Shown here: in pieces, positions 1 to 11,054 of the stretch
Numbering within the stretch: the stretch's first letter is position 1
Layout: every line of letters begins with the position of its first letter
Assembly (NCBI GenBank): GCA_030604735.1
Contig: JAUVVG010000020.1
Location: forward strand, 1 to 64,000
DNA length: 64,000 bases
From: Azoarcus sp.
GTDB lineage: Bacteria > Pseudomonadota > Gammaproteobacteria > Burkholderiales > Rhodocyclaceae
Reading direction: 5' to 3'
The notes under the pieces: generated by a model
Told to the model about the DNA's origin: nothing
Databases searched by the model: none
Seen by the model: only the letters and a program-made list of their open reading frames with translations
Translations under genes and position numbers: made by a program

Positions 1-371
1 GCGCGGTCATCGTCATGGACGAGACCACCTGCATGGTCAAGGCGCTGGAGCGGTTGTCCTACTTCTACTTCGAGGAGTCCTGCGGTCAATGCACGCCTTG
101 CCGTGAAGGGACCGGGTGGCTGTACCGGGTGGTGCATAGGATCGAGAACGGTCTGGGCAGGATGGACGACCTCGATCTGCTCAATTCCGTGACCGCCAAC
201 ATCATGGGACGTACGATTTGCGCGCTCGGCGATGCCGCGTCCATGCCGGTGCAGAGCTTTGTCAAGCATTTTGGTGACGAGTTCCTGTACCACATCGAAA
301 ACAAGAAGTGTCTGGTGCCGCCGCAAGTGCAGTACGAAGGCAGCCAAATCTACGTGAGCCCGTCATGCTAG
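1..371 (+). CDS. nuoF: NADH-quinone oxidoreductase subunit F, C-terminal part (5' end outside window)
   Basis: This is the last ~120 residues of the NADH-binding 51-kDa subunit of complex I, which takes hydride from NADH to FMN. The reading frame is open from the window edge (codons in phase with base 3), so the true start lies upstream. It carries the ESCGQCTPCREGTGW motif, whose three cysteines with a later one (in TICALGD) bind the N3 4Fe-4S cluster. The TAG stop at 369-371 overlaps the start of nuoG by 7 bases, as expected for one operon. Identification is firm. Confidence 0.95.
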   Translation, partial: AVIVMDETTCMVKALERLSYFYFEESCGQCTPCREGTGWLYRVVHRIENGLGRMDDLDLLNSVTANIMGRTICALGDAASMPVQSFVKHFGDEFLYHIENKKCLVPPQVQYEGSQIYVSPSC

Positions 372-2710
372 AACTCGAAATCGACGGCAAGCCGGTTACT
401 GTCAATGACGGTGTCACCGTCATGGAGGCGGCGACCCAGGCCGGCATCTACATCCCGCATTTCTGTTACCACAAGAAGCTGTCGATCGCGGCCAACTGCC
501 GGATGTGTCTGGTCCAGGTCGAGAAGGCGCCCAAGCCGTTGCCGGCCTGTGCCACGCCGGCGACCAACGGCATGAAGGTGTTCACCCGCTCCGAGCAGGC
601 GATCAAGGCCCAAAAAGGGGTGATGGAGTTCCTGCTGATCAACCACCCGCTCGATTGCCCCATTTGCGATCAGGGCGGCGAGTGCCAGCTGCAGGATCTC
701 GCGGTCGGTTACGGGGCGAGCCAGTCCCGCTACCAGGAAGAAAAACGGGTCGTGTTCAACAAGAACCTCGGCCCACTCGTCGCGACCGACATGACCCGGT
801 GCATCAACTGCACCCGCTGCGTGCGCTTCACCCAGGAGATTGCCGGCGAGATGGAACTGGGCCAGGCTTTCCGTGGCGAGCATGCCGAGATCATGCCCTT
901 CATCGAAAAGACGGTCGACTCCGAACTCTCCGGCAACATCATCGACCTGTGCCCGGTCGGGGCACTGACCTCCAAGCCGTTCCGCTTCGCCGCCCGTACC
1001 TGGGAGCTGTCGCGCCGCAAGTCGGTGAGCCCGCATGATTCGCTGGGTTCCAACCTGATCGTCCAGGTCAAGCATGACGTGGTCAAGCGGGTGCTACCGC
1101 TCGAGAACGAAGAGATCAACGAGTGCTGGCTGTCCGACAAGGACCGCTTCTCGTATGAAGGGCTCAACAGCGAGGAGCGGCTGACCCGCCCGATGATTCG
1201 CCAGGACGGCGAATGGCGCGAGGTCGACTGGCAGGCTGCGCTCGAGTTTGCCGCCAACGGTGTGAAGTCGGTGATCGAGGAGCATGGCGCGAATGCGCTC
1301 GGCGGACTGGGTTCGGCCCACTCGACCGTCGAGGAGCTTTACCTGTTGCAGAAGTTCATTCGTGCGCTGGGCAGCGACAACGTCGATTTCCGCCTGCGTC
1401 AGTCGGATTTCCGCGCCGATGCGAAGCGTAGCGGCGCGCCTTGGCTGGGCATGCCGATCGCCGAGGTCGGCATGCTGGATAGATTGCTGGTGGTGGGCAG
1501 CTTCCTGCGCAAGGACACGCCCCTGCTGGCGCAAAGGGTTCGCCAGGCGGCCAAGCGCGGCTTGCGCCTGAGTGTGATCCATCCGACCGCCGACGACTGG
1601 CTGATTCCGGTCGCGCAACGTGCGCTGGTCGCGCCGTCGGAGATGACCGGCATGCTTGCGCAAGTGTTGTTCGCGCTGGCCGAGCTCGAGGAACAGGCCG
1701 TCGGCGAGGCCTTCGAGGCCGTCCGCCCGGCAAGTGTGTCCGATGTGGCGAAGGCGATCGCGGCCGAACTCGCCGGCGGCCAGAACGTGGCGTTGTGGCT
1801 CGGAAACTTCGCGGTCCAGTCCGATCGTGCAAGCGAAATCGCGATGCTGGCCCAGGAGATCGCCCGGCTTTCCGGCGCGCGCCTGGGTGTGATCGGCGAG
1901 GCTGCCAATAGTGTCGGGGGCTACCTGGCCCGCGCGGTACCGGGTAAGCAGGGGCTGAACGCGGCAGCGATGCTGGCCGAGCCGCGCAAGGCCTATGTGT
2001 TGCTCAATGCCGAACCGGACCTCGACTTTGCCGATGGCGTCGCCGCGATGCGCGCGCTGGGCGGGGCGCGGCTGGTAGTCGCCCTGTCGGCCTTCAGTTC
2101 GCCGGCCCTGCGCGAGGTGGCCGACGTACTGCTGCCGATCGCCCCCTTTACCGAAACCTCCGGCACCTTCGTCAATTGTGCCGGCACGGCGCAGAGCTTT
2201 GTTGCGGTCGCGCGCCCGCAGGGGGATACCCGACCGGCCTGGAAAGTGCTGCGGGTGCTTGGCAATCTGCTGTCGCTGGATGGCTTCGATTACAACGATT
2301 CCGAAGCGGTCAAGGCGGCGGCCCTCGCCGGCGATATCGCGGCGCGGCTGGACAACCGTGTCACCGGTATCGCGCTCGACGCAGCGGTGGCCCGGCCTGC
2401 CGGCAATGGACTCGAGCGCATCGCCGACGTGCCGCTTTATTTCGCCGATCCGCTGGTGCGGCGCGCCGGCTCGCTGCAGCGCGCCCGCGATGCGGCTGCG
2501 CCCACGGTGCGGCTCGCGCCCGAGACGCTGGCTGGGCAGGGACTGACCGATGGCAGCAAGGTCAAGGTCCGCCACGGCGATAGTGCGGTCGAACTGACCG
2601 TGGTCGCCGATGCGACGGTCGCAGCCGGGTGTGCCCGGGTCGCGGCGGCACATCCAGCCACGGCGATGTTGGGTGCGATGAGCGGTCTGATCAGCCTGGA
2701 GCGTGTCTGA
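365..2710 (+). CDS. nuoG: NADH-quinone oxidoreductase subunit G
   Basis: This is the large Fe-S subunit of the complex I peripheral arm (781 residues), carrying electrons from the NuoE/F module. A 2Fe-2S site is formed by C34, C45, C48 and C62. A His-Cys3 4Fe-4S site is H94, C98, C101, C107. A second 4Fe-4S site is C146, C149, C152, C196. The remainder is the degenerate molybdopterin-oxidoreductase fold. I chose the ATG at 365, which overlaps the nuoF stop and gives the family N-terminus MLELEIDGK; an in-frame start at 308 would lie inside nuoF. The TGA stop shares one base with the nuoH ATG, implying translational coupling. Confidence 0.97.
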   Translation: MLELEIDGKPVTVNDGVTVMEAATQAGIYIPHFCYHKKLSIAANCRMCLVQVEKAPKPLPACATPATNGMKVFTRSEQAIKAQKGVMEFLLINHPLDCPICDQGGECQLQDLAVGYGASQSRYQEEKRVVFNKNLGPLVATDMTRCINCTRCVRFTQEIAGEMELGQAFRGEHAEIMPFIEKTVDSELSGNIIDLCPVGALTSKPFRFAARTWELSRRKSVSPHDSLGSNLIVQVKHDVVKRVLPLENEEINECWLSDKDRFSYEGLNSEERLTRPMIRQDGEWREVDWQAALEFAANGVKSVIEEHGANALGGLGSAHSTVEELYLLQKFIRALGSDNVDFRLRQSDFRADAKRSGAPWLGMPIAEVGMLDRLLVVGSFLRKDTPLLAQRVRQAAKRGLRLSVIHPTADDWLIPVAQRALVAPSEMTGMLAQVLFALAELEEQAVGEAFEAVRPASVSDVAKAIAAELAGGQNVALWLGNFAVQSDRASEIAMLAQEIARLSGARLGVIGEAANSVGGYLARAVPGKQGLNAAAMLAEPRKAYVLLNAEPDLDFADGVAAMRALGGARLVVALSAFSSPALREVADVLLPIAPFTETSGTFVNCAGTAQSFVAVARPQGDTRPAWKVLRVLGNLLSLDGFDYNDSEAVKAAALAGDIAARLDNRVTGIALDAAVARPAGNGLERIADVPLYFADPLVRRAGSLQRARDAAAPTVRLAPETLAGQGLTDGSKVKVRHGDSAVELTVVADATVAAGCARVAAAHPATAMLGAMSGLISLERV

Positions 2711-3759
2711 TGGAAGGAATGCTGCAACCCGTCGCCCAGTTCTTCGGCCCAGTCTGGCCGGTCTTGTGGGCGCTGGTCAAGATCTTCGCGATCATCGCGC
2801 CGCTGATGCTGTGCGTGGCTTACCTGACGCTGGCCGAACGCAAGGTGATCGGCTTCATGCAGGTCCGGATAGGTCCGAACCGGGTGGGGCCGGGCGGATT
2901 CCTGCAGCCGATCGCCGACGGCCTGAAGCTGCTGTTCAAGGAAATCATCATCCCGTCCGGCGCGAGCAAGGGCTTGTTCATCCTGGGTCCGGTGTTCGCA
3001 CTGGCGCCGGCCTTGGTGGCGTGGGCGGTGATTCCGTTCTCGGAAGGCGTGGTATTGGCCAACATCAACGCCGGCCTGCTGTTCCTGCTTGCGGTGACGT
3101 CGCTCGAAGTGTATGGCGTGATCATCGCCGGTTGGGCGTCGAACTCCAAGTACCCCTTCCTCGGTGCGATGCGTGCCGCGGCGCAGATGGTGTCCTACGA
3201 AGTGGCGATGGGCTTCGCGCTGATCTGCGTGTTGCTGATCTCGGCCAGTCTCAACCTCAGCGACATCGTGTTGCAGCAGGGGCAGGGGCGTTTCGCCGAC
3301 ATGGGGCTGGGCATCCTGTCGTGGAACTGGCTGCCGCTGTTTCCGATGTTCGTGGTATTAGTGATCTCGGGTATCGCCGAAACCAACCGCGCGCCGTTCG
3401 ACGTGGTCGAGGGCGAGGCCGAAGTGGTCGCCGGTCACATGGTCGAATACTCGGGGATGTCGTTCGCGCTGTTCTTCCTCGGCGAGTACGCGAACATGAT
3501 CCTGGTCTCCGCGATGACCTCGATCCTGTTCCTGGGCGGCTGGCTGTCGCCGGTCGGCTTCCTGCCGGACGGTTTCCACTGGCTGGCGCTCAAGACCGCG
3601 TTCATCCTGTTCCTGTTCCTGTGGGCGCGTGCGACCTTCCCGCGCTTCCGTTACGACCACATCATGCGACTGGGTTGGAAAGTCTTCATCCCCATCACGA
3701 TCGTGTGGGTCATTGTCGTGGCGGTGTGGATGATGACCCCGCTGTCGATCTGGAACTGA
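2710..3759 (+). CDS. nuoH: NADH-quinone oxidoreductase subunit H
   Basis: This is the membrane subunit (349 residues, ND1 family) that, with NuoB and NuoD, forms the quinone-binding chamber and the entry to the proton path. It has about eight hydrophobic segments. Family motifs include [19 protein letters not shown] near residue 47 and the acidic loop [16 protein letters not shown] near residue 225. The ATG at 2710 overlaps the nuoG stop; an upstream in-frame start at 2629 is inside nuoG and adds no family sequence. nuoI follows after 10 bases. Confidence 0.97.
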   Translation: MEGMLQPVAQFFGPVWPVLWALVKIFAIIAPLMLCVAYLTLAERKVIGFMQVRIGPNRVGPGGFLQPIADGLKLLFKEIIIPSGASKGLFILGPVFALAPALVAWAVIPFSEGVVLANINAGLLFLLAVTSLEVYGVIIAGWASNSKYPFLGAMRAAAQMVSYEVAMGFALICVLLISASLNLSDIVLQQGQGRFADMGLGILSWNWLPLFPMFVVLVISGIAETNRAPFDVVEGEAEVVAGHMVEYSGMSFALFFLGEYANMILVSAMTSILFLGGWLSPVGFLPDGFHWLALKTAFILFLFLWARATFPRFRYDHIMRLGWKVFIPITIVWVIVVAVWMMTPLSIWN

Positions 3760-3769
3760 GAGGCTCAAG

Positions 3770-4255
3770 ATGGGTGCAAAGGATTACATCGGTAGCCTGT
3801 TCCTCAAGGAACTGGTCAAGGGCATGGCACTGACCGGGCGACATCTGTTCGCCCGCAAGATCACGGTGCAGTTCCCGGAAGAGAAAACGCCGCAGAGCAA
3901 CCGTTTCCGCGGTTTGCATGCCTTGCGTCGCTACCCGAACGGCGAGGAGCGTTGCATCGCGTGCAAGCTGTGCGAGGCGGTATGTCCGGCGATGGCGATC
4001 ACGATCGAGTCGGATCAGCGGGATGACGGTTCGCGCCGCACCACCCGCTACGACATCGACCTGACCAAGTGCATCTTCTGCGGCTTCTGCGAAGAGGCGT
4101 GCCCGGTCGATGCGATCGTCGAGACGCGCGTGTTCGAGTATCACGGCGAGAAGCGGGGCGACCTGTACTACACCAAACAGATGCTGCTCGCGGTGGGCGA
4201 CAAGCACGAAGCGCAGATCGCCGCGGATCGCCAGGCCGACGCGAAGTTCCGATAA
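3770..4255 (+). CDS. nuoI: NADH-quinone oxidoreductase subunit I
   Basis: This is the 161-residue TYKY-type ferredoxin subunit that passes electrons to NuoB through two 4Fe-4S clusters (N6a and N6b). Both motifs are intact: [12 protein letters not shown] and [12 protein letters not shown], each CX2CX2CX3CP. The N-terminal amphipathic stretch ([14 protein letters not shown]) is typical of the membrane-proximal helix. A Shine-Dalgarno-like GAGAGG lies 7 bases before the ATG. Gene order HIJ is canonical. Confidence 0.97.
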   Translation: MGAKDYIGSLFLKELVKGMALTGRHLFARKITVQFPEEKTPQSNRFRGLHALRRYPNGEERCIACKLCEAVCPAMAITIESDQRDDGSRRTTRYDIDLTKCIFCGFCEEACPVDAIVETRVFEYHGEKRGDLYYTKQMLLAVGDKHEAQIAADRQADAKFR

Positions 4256-4284
4256 GGGGAGGGCGCTGACGCGCCGGAGAGAAC

Positions 4285-4887
4285 ATGGAATTCAAGACTT
4301 TCGTCTTTTACGTGCTGGCCGCGATCCTGATTTTCGCGTCGCTGCGTGTCATCACCGCGAGGAACCCGGTTCATGCCGCGTTGTTCCTGGTGCTCGCCTT
4401 TTTCAACGCGTCGGGTTTGTGGTTGCTGCTCGAGGCCGAGTTTCTCGCGATCACGCTGGTGCTGGTGTATGTCGGCGCGGTGATGGTGTTGTTCCTGTTC
4501 GTCGTGATGATGCTCGACATCAACGTCGAGCGACTGCGGCAAGGCTTCTGGAGCAATCTGCCGGTCGGCGGGCTGGTCGGCATCCTGCTGGTGGTGCAGA
4601 TGGCGCTGGTCCTCGGAGGTCGCTATTTCGGTCTCGAGGCGATGCCCGAGCCACCGCCGGCGACCGAGGCCTACAGCAACACCCGCGAGATCGGGCGACT
4701 GCTTTACACCGAGTATGTCTATCCGTTCGAACTGGCTTCGCTGGTGCTGTTGGTCGCGATGGTCGCCGCGGTCACGCTGACCCTGCGCAAGCGCAAGGGC
4801 ACCCGCTACATCAACCCGGCAGAGCAGGTCAGCGCCAAGCGCGAGGATCGGGTCCGCCTGGTTTCCATGCCGTCCGAGAAAGAATAA
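4285..4887 (+). CDS. nuoJ: NADH-quinone oxidoreductase subunit J
   Basis: This is a 200-residue hydrophobic ND6-family subunit of the complex I membrane arm, with five predicted transmembrane helices and the characteristic VYVGAVMVLFLFVVMMLD segment (the flexible helix 3 linking quinone chemistry to proton translocation). A GGAGAG ribosome site precedes the ATG. It sits 29 bases after nuoI in the operon. Confidence 0.96.
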   Translation: MEFKTFVFYVLAAILIFASLRVITARNPVHAALFLVLAFFNASGLWLLLEAEFLAITLVLVYVGAVMVLFLFVVMMLDINVERLRQGFWSNLPVGGLVGILLVVQMALVLGGRYFGLEAMPEPPPATEAYSNTREIGRLLYTEYVYPFELASLVLLVAMVAAVTLTLRKRKGTRYINPAEQVSAKREDRVRLVSMPSEKE

Positions 4888-4936
4888 GAAACACGAACTG
4901 TCCCGGCGGCGTTCCGGGGCAATCAGGGAGTCTTGA

Positions 4937-5242
4937 ATGCTGTCGCTTTCGCACTACCTCATCCTGAGCGCGATTCTGTTCGCGATCAGCGTGGTCGGAA
5001 TCTTTCTCAACCGGAAGAACCTGATCGTGCTGCTGATGGCGATCGAATTGATGCTGCTGGCGGTGAACATGAATTTCATCGCCTTTTCGCACTATCTCGG
5101 CGACATCGCGGGACAGATCTTCGTTTTCTTCATCCTGACGGTCGCCGCCGCCGAGTCGGCCATCGGCCTCGCGATCCTGGTGGTGTTGTTCCGCAACCTG
5201 CGGACCATCCATGTGGATGATCTGGACAGCCTCAAGGGTTAA
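4937..5242 (+). CDS. nuoK: NADH-quinone oxidoreductase subunit K
   Basis: This is a 101-residue ND4L-family subunit with three transmembrane helices. The conserved buried glutamates of the central proton axis are visible in [13 protein letters not shown] (about residue 36) and [11 protein letters not shown] (about residue 72). An AGGGAG site lies about 7 bases upstream of the ATG. Its stop is 2 bases before the nuoL ATG, so the two are probably coupled. Confidence 0.97.
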   Translation: MLSLSHYLILSAILFAISVVGIFLNRKNLIVLLMAIELMLLAVNMNFIAFSHYLGDIAGQIFVFFILTVAAAESAIGLAILVVLFRNLRTIHVDDLDSLKG

Positions 5243-5244
5243 CG

Positions 5245-7272
5245 ATGACGGACATGAAATCGCTCTATCTCCTGGTTCCGCTCGCACCGCTGGTCGGTGC
5301 CATCGTGGCCGGTCTGTTCGGCAAGGCCCTCGGCCGGGCCGGCGCCCATATCGTGACGATCGCCGGTGTCGCGATCGCGTTCATCGCCTCGGTGGTGATC
5401 TACCAGGATGTCCAGGCCGGCAACACCTTCGATGGTTCGATCTACGTCTGGATGGAAAGCGGCGGGCTGACCTTCGAGATCGGCTTCCTGATCGATCCGC
5501 TGACCGTGATGATGATGCTGGTCGTGACCTTCGTGTCGCTGATGGTGCATATCTACACCATCGGTTACATGGCCGAAGACCCGGGCTACCAGCGCTTCTT
5601 CAGCTACATCTCGCTGTTCACCTTCTCGATGCTGATGCTGGTGATGTCGAACAACTTCCTGCAGCTCTTCTTCGGCTGGGAAGCGGTCGGCCTGGTGTCC
5701 TATCTGCTGATCGGTTTCTGGCATGACCGCCCGACCGCGATCTACGCCAACATGAAGGCCTTTCTGGTCAACCGGGTCGGCGATTTCGGTTTCCTGCTCG
5801 GCATCGGCCTGGTGGCGGCCTATGCCGGCAGCCTGAATTACGCCGAGGTGTTCGCCAAGGCCAATGAACTGGCCGGCATGGAGATGGACTTCACCGGCTG
5901 GCCGCTGATGACCGCGATCTGTGTGCTGTTGTTCATCGGCGCGATGGGCAAGTCGGCCCAGGTGCCGTTGCATGTCTGGCTACCGGATTCGATGGAAGGT
6001 CCGACCCCGATCTCGGCGCTGATCCACGCCGCGACCATGGTGACCGCCGGCATCTTCATGGTGGCGCGCATGTCGCCGCTGTTCGAGCTGTCCGACGCGG
6101 CGCTGTCCTTCGTGCTGGTCATCGGGGCGACCACCGCGCTGTTCATGGGCTTTCTCGGCATCGTCCAGAACGACATCAAGCGGGTGGTGGCCTACTCGAC
6201 GCTGTCCCAGCTCGGCTACATGACGGTCGCGCTCGGCGTGTCGGCGTATTCCGCGGGCGTGTTCCATCTGATGACCCACGCCTTCTTCAAGGCGCTGCTG
6301 TTCCTTGGCGCGGGTTCGGTGATCATCGGCATGCACCACGACCAGGACATGCGCAACATGGGCGGTCTGCGCAAGTACATGCCGATCACCTGGATCACGT
6401 CCCTGCTCGGTTCGCTGGCGCTGATCGGCTTTCCGCTGTTCTCGGGGTTCTACTCCAAGGATTCGATCATCCTGGCCGTACAGTCGGCCGAGATCTGGGG
6501 CGCGGGTTATGCGATGGTGTGCGTGATGCTGGGCGTGTTCGTGACCGCGTTCTACTCGTTCCGGATGTATTTCCTGGTCTTCCATGGCGAGGAGCGCTTC
6601 GGCAAGGCCGTGCATGGCCACGGTCATGATGCGCATCATGCCGACGATCATCATGATGATGCGCATGCTCACCATCACGGACTCGCGCCCGGTCAGAAGC
6701 CGCACGAGTCGCCGTGGGTGGTCACCGTGCCGCTGGTCCTGCTCGCGATCCCGTCGGTCCTGATCGGGTTCTTCACGATCGAGCCGATGCTGTTCGGCGA
6801 CTGGTTCCGGAGTGCGATCTTCGTCGCGGATAACCATGTCGGTTTGTCGCAGGTCGAGGCGACCTTCACCGGCCCGATCGGGATGGCCTTGCACGGCCTG
6901 GTCACCGCGCCATTCTGGCTGGCGATCGGCGGAGTGGCGCTGTCGTGGTATTTCTACATGAAGCGGCCGGACATCCCGGCTGCGATCCAGCGCAAGTTCC
7001 AGCCTATCCACACCTTGCTCGAGAACAAGTACTACTTCGATCGTTTCAATGAAATCGTGTTCGCCGGCGGCTCGCGCCTGCTGGGCACAGGCCTGTGGAA
7101 GGGCGGTGACCGGGGCGTGATCGACGGATTCATCATCAACGGTTCGGCCAAGCTGGTCGTGTGGGTGGCGCAACTGTCGAGGCTGTTCCAGAGCGGTCAC
7201 CTCTATCAGTACGCCTTCGCGATGATCATCGGCGTATTCATCATGCTCACCTTCTGGTTCAACCTGGGGTGA
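5245..7272 (+). CDS. nuoL: NADH-quinone oxidoreductase subunit L
   Basis: This is the 675-residue distal antiporter-like proton pump subunit (ND5 family), with about 16 transmembrane helices and the long lateral helix near the C-terminus. Family motifs include FFGWEAVGLVSYLLIGFW (about residue 138) and the key helix MEGPTPISALIHAATMVTAG (about residue 250). A cytoplasmic loop at about residues 456-479 is extremely rich in histidine and aspartate. nuoK precedes it by 2 bases. Confidence 0.97.
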   Translation: MTDMKSLYLLVPLAPLVGAIVAGLFGKALGRAGAHIVTIAGVAIAFIASVVIYQDVQAGNTFDGSIYVWMESGGLTFEIGFLIDPLTVMMMLVVTFVSLMVHIYTIGYMAEDPGYQRFFSYISLFTFSMLMLVMSNNFLQLFFGWEAVGLVSYLLIGFWHDRPTAIYANMKAFLVNRVGDFGFLLGIGLVAAYAGSLNYAEVFAKANELAGMEMDFTGWPLMTAICVLLFIGAMGKSAQVPLHVWLPDSMEGPTPISALIHAATMVTAGIFMVARMSPLFELSDAALSFVLVIGATTALFMGFLGIVQNDIKRVVAYSTLSQLGYMTVALGVSAYSAGVFHLMTHAFFKALLFLGAGSVIIGMHHDQDMRNMGGLRKYMPITWITSLLGSLALIGFPLFSGFYSKDSIILAVQSAEIWGAGYAMVCVMLGVFVTAFYSFRMYFLVFHGEERFGKAVHGHGHDAHHADDHHDDAHAHHHGLAPGQKPHESPWVVTVPLVLLAIPSVLIGFFTIEPMLFGDWFRSAIFVADNHVGLSQVEATFTGPIGMALHGLVTAPFWLAIGGVALSWYFYMKRPDIPAAIQRKFQPIHTLLENKYYFDRFNEIVFAGGSRLLGTGLWKGGDRGVIDGFIINGSAKLVVWVAQLSRLFQSGHLYQYAFAMIIGVFIMLTFWFNLG

Positions 7273-7353
7273 TGCCGTGGCCCAGCCGATGAATTCGAAC
7301 CATTCATACCGACAAACGCGCGCCCTGCCGGGCACACTGAACGGAAAGCAACA

Positions 7354-8835
7354 ATGACGGGTATGCCACTTCTCAGCCTCGCGATCTGGATCCCGATCCT
7401 GGGTGGACTGCTTGTGCTGGCCACCGGGTCGGACCGCAACGCACCGCTTGCGCGCGTCATGTCGCTGGCGATCGCGCTGGCCGGTTTCGTCGTGACCATT
7501 CCGCTGTTCATGATGTTCGACACCGGGACCAGCGCGATGCAGTTCCAGGAGTTCAGCTCCTGGATTCCACGCTTCAACATCAACTACCACCTCGGGGTCG
7601 ATGGCATCTCGATGCTGTTCGTGGTGCTGAACGCGTTCATCACCATCATGGTGGTCGCCGCCGGCTGGCAGGTGATCCAGGACAAGGTGGCCCAGTACAT
7701 GGCGGCCTTCCTGATCATGTCGGGTTTGATGAACGGCATCTTCTCCGCACTTGACGGGGTGTTGTTCTATGTCTTCTTCGAGGCCTCGCTGATTCCGCTC
7801 TACCTGATCATCGGGATCTGGGGCGGCGCCAACCGGGTCTATGCGGCGATCAAGTTTTTCCTCTACACGCTGGCCGGCTCGTTGCTGATGCTGGTGGCGC
7901 TGCTGTACCTGTTCATGCAGGCCGGCGGCAGCTTCAGCATCCTGGAATGGCACCAGGTCCCGCTGGGCATGAGTGCGCAGACCTACATCTTCTGGGCCTT
8001 CCTGATCGCCTTCGCGGTCAAGGTGCCGATGTGGCCGGTGCATACCTGGTTGCCCGACGCCCACGTCGAGGCGCCCACCGGGGGCTCGGTGGTGCTGGCT
8101 GCGATCGCGTTGAAGCTCGGGGCCTACGGCTTCCTGCGCTTCTCGCTCCCGATCGTGCCCGACGCGGCGCAGGCGATGGCGCCGCTGGTGATCGCGCTGT
8201 CCCTGATCGCAGTGGTCTATATCGGTTTCGTCGCGCTGGTGCAGACCGACATGAAGAAACTGGTGGCGTATTCGTCGATCGCGCACATGGGCTTCGTGAC
8301 CCTGGGCTTCTTCATGTTCAACAGCCTGGGCATCGAGGGCGCGCTGGTGCAGATGATCTCGCACGGCTTCGTGTCGGGCGCGATGTTCCTGTGCATAGGG
8401 GTGTTGTACGACCGCATGCATTCGCGCAACATCGCCGACTACGGCGGCGTGGTGCGCACCATGCCCAAGTTCGCCGCCTTCTTCATGTTGTTCGCGATGG
8501 CCAATGCCGGCTTGCCCGGTACCAGCGGATTCGTCGGCGAGTTCATGGTCGTGCTGGGCGCGGTGCAGTACAACTTCTGGGTCGCCTTCCTCGCGGCGAC
8601 GACCCTGATCCTGGGCGCGGCCTACACCTTGTGGATGTACAAGCGGGTCGTATTCGGTCCGATCGCGAACGACCATGTCGCCCAGCTCACCGACATCAAC
8701 GGGCGCGAGTTCGCGATCCTGGCGATCCTGGCGGCATGCGTGCTCGCGATGGGCGTGTATCCGTTCCCCTTCACCGAGGTGATGCACGCTTCGGTCGATC
8801 AACTCCTGCGGCATGTCGCCGTGAGCAAGCTGTGA
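7354..8835 (+). CDS. nuoM: NADH-quinone oxidoreductase subunit M
   Basis: This is a 493-residue antiporter-like proton pump subunit (ND4 family) with about 14 transmembrane helices. Visible motifs are [18 protein letters not shown] (contains the conserved membrane glutamate, about residue 147) and the broken-helix region [17 protein letters not shown] (about residue 230). A GGAAAG site precedes the ATG. The 81-base spacer after nuoL holds no other gene. Confidence 0.97.
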   Translation: MTGMPLLSLAIWIPILGGLLVLATGSDRNAPLARVMSLAIALAGFVVTIPLFMMFDTGTSAMQFQEFSSWIPRFNINYHLGVDGISMLFVVLNAFITIMVVAAGWQVIQDKVAQYMAAFLIMSGLMNGIFSALDGVLFYVFFEASLIPLYLIIGIWGGANRVYAAIKFFLYTLAGSLLMLVALLYLFMQAGGSFSILEWHQVPLGMSAQTYIFWAFLIAFAVKVPMWPVHTWLPDAHVEAPTGGSVVLAAIALKLGAYGFLRFSLPIVPDAAQAMAPLVIALSLIAVVYIGFVALVQTDMKKLVAYSSIAHMGFVTLGFFMFNSLGIEGALVQMISHGFVSGAMFLCIGVLYDRMHSRNIADYGGVVRTMPKFAAFFMLFAMANAGLPGTSGFVGEFMVVLGAVQYNFWVAFLAATTLILGAAYTLWMYKRVVFGPIANDHVAQLTDINGREFAILAILAACVLAMGVYPFPFTEVMHASVDQLLRHVAVSKL

Positions 8836-8872
8836 TGGCGCGGCTGAGAACCCTTACCGGACTGGTCAGAAG

Positions 8873-10342
8873 ATGAATTTCGTTGTCCCCGACTTCTACC
8901 CTGCAGCGGCCGAGATCTTCGTCGCAGTGATGGCACTGGTGATCATGCTGGCGACCACCTTCGCCCGCCGCATCGCTCGCACGCTCGCCTACTACCTGAC
9001 CCAGGGCACCTTGCTCGCCGCGGCCGTGATCACGGTCGCAACCCTGGACGGGCAGGTCACGCTGACTTTCAGCAACATGTTCGTGTCCGACCTGATGGGG
9101 GACCTGCTGAAGTTGCTGATCTACTTCACCGTCGCGATCGGCTTGCTCTACGGCCGCGGCTACCTGGCCGATCGCAGCATGGACCGCCCCGAGTACTTCC
9201 TGCTCACCTTGTTGATGACGCTGGGCATGATGGTGATGGTCACCTCCAACCACATGCTGTCGATGTACATGGGTCTGGAGATGATGTCGCTGTCGCTGTA
9301 TGCGATGGTCGCCTTCGATCGCGAGTCGGCCCGGTCGACCGAAGCCGCGATGAAGTATTTCGTGCTCGGCGCGCTGGCCTCGGGTTTGCTGCTGTACGGT
9401 ATGTCGATGATCTATGGCGCGACCGGCAGCATGGAGTTCTCCGGCATCGCGCAGGCCATCTATCATCAGTCGGCCAACAAGACCGTGCTGGTGTTCGGCC
9501 TGGTGTTCCTGATGGCGGGTCTCGCCTTCAAGCTCGGGGTGGTGCCGTTCCACATGTGGGTGCCCGATGTCTATCAAGGGGCGCCGACCGCGGTGACGCT
9601 GATGATCGCCTCCGCGCCCAAGCTCGCCGCCTTTGCAATGACGGTTCGCCTGCTGGTGTTCGGCTTGTTCGAGCTCGCGGCCGAATGGCAGTCGATGATG
9701 ATGTTCCTGGCGGTGCTGTCCATCATCCTGGGCAACATCGCAGCGATCGCGCAGACCAATCTCAAACGCATGCTGGCGTATTCGGGTATCGCGCACATGG
9801 GCTTCGTGCTGCTCGGTTTGCTGTCCGGGGTCGTGGACGGAGACCGGAACTTCGCGCTGAACGCCTACAGTTCGGCGATGTTCTATGCGGTCTCCTACGT
9901 GATCATGAGTCTGGCCTCCTTCGGCATGATCATCCTGCTGTCGCGGGCGGGTTTCGAGGCCGAGAACATCGACGACTTCAAGGGACTCAACCGCCGCTCG
10001 CCCTGGTATGCGCTGATGATGCTGATCGTCATGTTCTCGATGGCCGGGGTGCCGTTCTTCATCGGCTTCTTCGCCAAGCTGTCGGTGCTGCAGGCGGTGG
10101 TGGCCGCCGGCTACATCTGGCTGGCAGTGCTCGCGGTGGTGATGTCGCTGATCGGGGCGTTCTATTATCTTCGGGTGGTCAAGGTGATGTATTTCGATCA
10201 GCCGGAAGACAGCGCACCCATCCATGCACCCAGCGATGTCCGTGTGATGCTGTCGGCCAATGGGCTGGCGATCGCGCTGCTCGGCTTGTTGCCGCAGGGG
10301 CTGATGTCCTTGTGTGCCTACGCGCTGATCGCGTCGCTCTGA
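8873..10342 (+). CDS. nuoN: NADH-quinone oxidoreductase subunit N
   Basis: This is the 489-residue third antiporter-like subunit (ND2 family) of complex I. Motifs include [18 protein letters not shown] (conserved membrane glutamate, about residue 138) and [17 protein letters not shown] (about residue 226). It ends the nuo operon. The next gene, a NUDIX hydrolase, begins 7 bases later; the small membrane gene often found here in Betaproteobacteria (DUF2818) is not present. Confidence 0.97.
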   Translation: MNFVVPDFYPAAAEIFVAVMALVIMLATTFARRIARTLAYYLTQGTLLAAAVITVATLDGQVTLTFSNMFVSDLMGDLLKLLIYFTVAIGLLYGRGYLADRSMDRPEYFLLTLLMTLGMMVMVTSNHMLSMYMGLEMMSLSLYAMVAFDRESARSTEAAMKYFVLGALASGLLLYGMSMIYGATGSMEFSGIAQAIYHQSANKTVLVFGLVFLMAGLAFKLGVVPFHMWVPDVYQGAPTAVTLMIASAPKLAAFAMTVRLLVFGLFELAAEWQSMMMFLAVLSIILGNIAAIAQTNLKRMLAYSGIAHMGFVLLGLLSGVVDGDRNFALNAYSSAMFYAVSYVIMSLASFGMIILLSRAGFEAENIDDFKGLNRRSPWYALMMLIVMFSMAGVPFFIGFFAKLSVLQAVVAAGYIWLAVLAVVMSLIGAFYYLRVVKVMYFDQPEDSAPIHAPSDVRVMLSANGLAIALLGLLPQGLMSLCAYALIASL

Positions 10343-10349
10343 TTCGCGG

Positions 10350-10961
10350 ATGGCGGAAGACCCTTCGCCCGGACAGCCCCCGGACTGCCCCGCCCGCCTT
10401 GTCGACGAGGCTGACGGTCTGACCGAGACCTGTCTTGAAACCGAGCAGGTTTTCCGCGGCGTGCTCCTGGATGTCCGGCGTGACCGGGTCCGGCTTCCCG
10501 ATGGGGGCGAGGCCACCCGGGAGTACATCCGTCACCCCGGTGCGGTCGTCGTCGTCCCGTTGCTTCCGAATGGGAACCTGCTGTTCGAGCGCCAGTTCCG
10601 GTATCCGCTGCGGCGGGTCTTCATCGAGTTGCCGGCCGGAAAAATCGATCCGGGCGAGGACATCCTGACCTGCGCCAAGCGAGAACTGCGCGAGGAGACC
10701 GGCTTCGAGGCCGAATGCTGGACCCACCTCGGGGTGATGTACCCGTGCATCGGTTACTCGGACGAGCGGATCGAGATCTTTCTCGCCAGCGCGCTCACCG
10801 AAGTCGGCCATGCGCGTGACGAAGAGGAGTTTCTCGAACTGTTCGACTTCAGCGCGGTCGAGGCAGAGCAGGCAGTACTGGATGGGCGAATCACCGACGG
10901 CAAGACTATCTCGGCCCTTTTCGTCGCCTTGCCGCATGTGCGTGCCCAGTCACGTAACTAG
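10350..10961 (+). CDS. NUDIX hydrolase, ADP-ribose pyrophosphatase-like
   Basis: This 203-residue protein has a complete NUDIX box, GX5EX7REXXEEXG, in the stretch GKIDPGEDILTCAKRELREE (about residues 96-115), which binds the metal and hydrolyses a nucleoside diphosphate linked to X. Overall resemblance is to NudF-type ADP-ribose pyrophosphatases, with the conserved EYIRHPGAVVVVPLL strand before the box. It follows nuoN by 7 bases and is probably cotranscribed with the nuo operon; that fits turnover of NAD(P)-derived metabolites. Substrate is inferred, not shown. Confidence 0.85.
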   Translation: MAEDPSPGQPPDCPARLVDEADGLTETCLETEQVFRGVLLDVRRDRVRLPDGGEATREYIRHPGAVVVVPLLPNGNLLFERQFRYPLRRVFIELPAGKIDPGEDILTCAKRELREETGFEAECWTHLGVMYPCIGYSDERIEIFLASALTEVGHARDEEEFLELFDFSAVEAEQAVLDGRITDGKTISALFVALPHVRAQSRN

Positions 10962-11054
10962 CCGCTGGGGCCGCGCCAGCTTCGGGCCGCATCACCGATT
11001 CCGTCACCACGCCGTATTGTTATTGCACTGACTCATTCCCGGGACTTTCATCGT

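Noticed and set aside
5980-8814. Long open frame antisense to nuoL and nuoM (about 944 codons)
   Set aside because: It spans two real genes and their spacer, is His/Asp/Arg-rich and matches no protein family; a shadow of GC-biased third positions.
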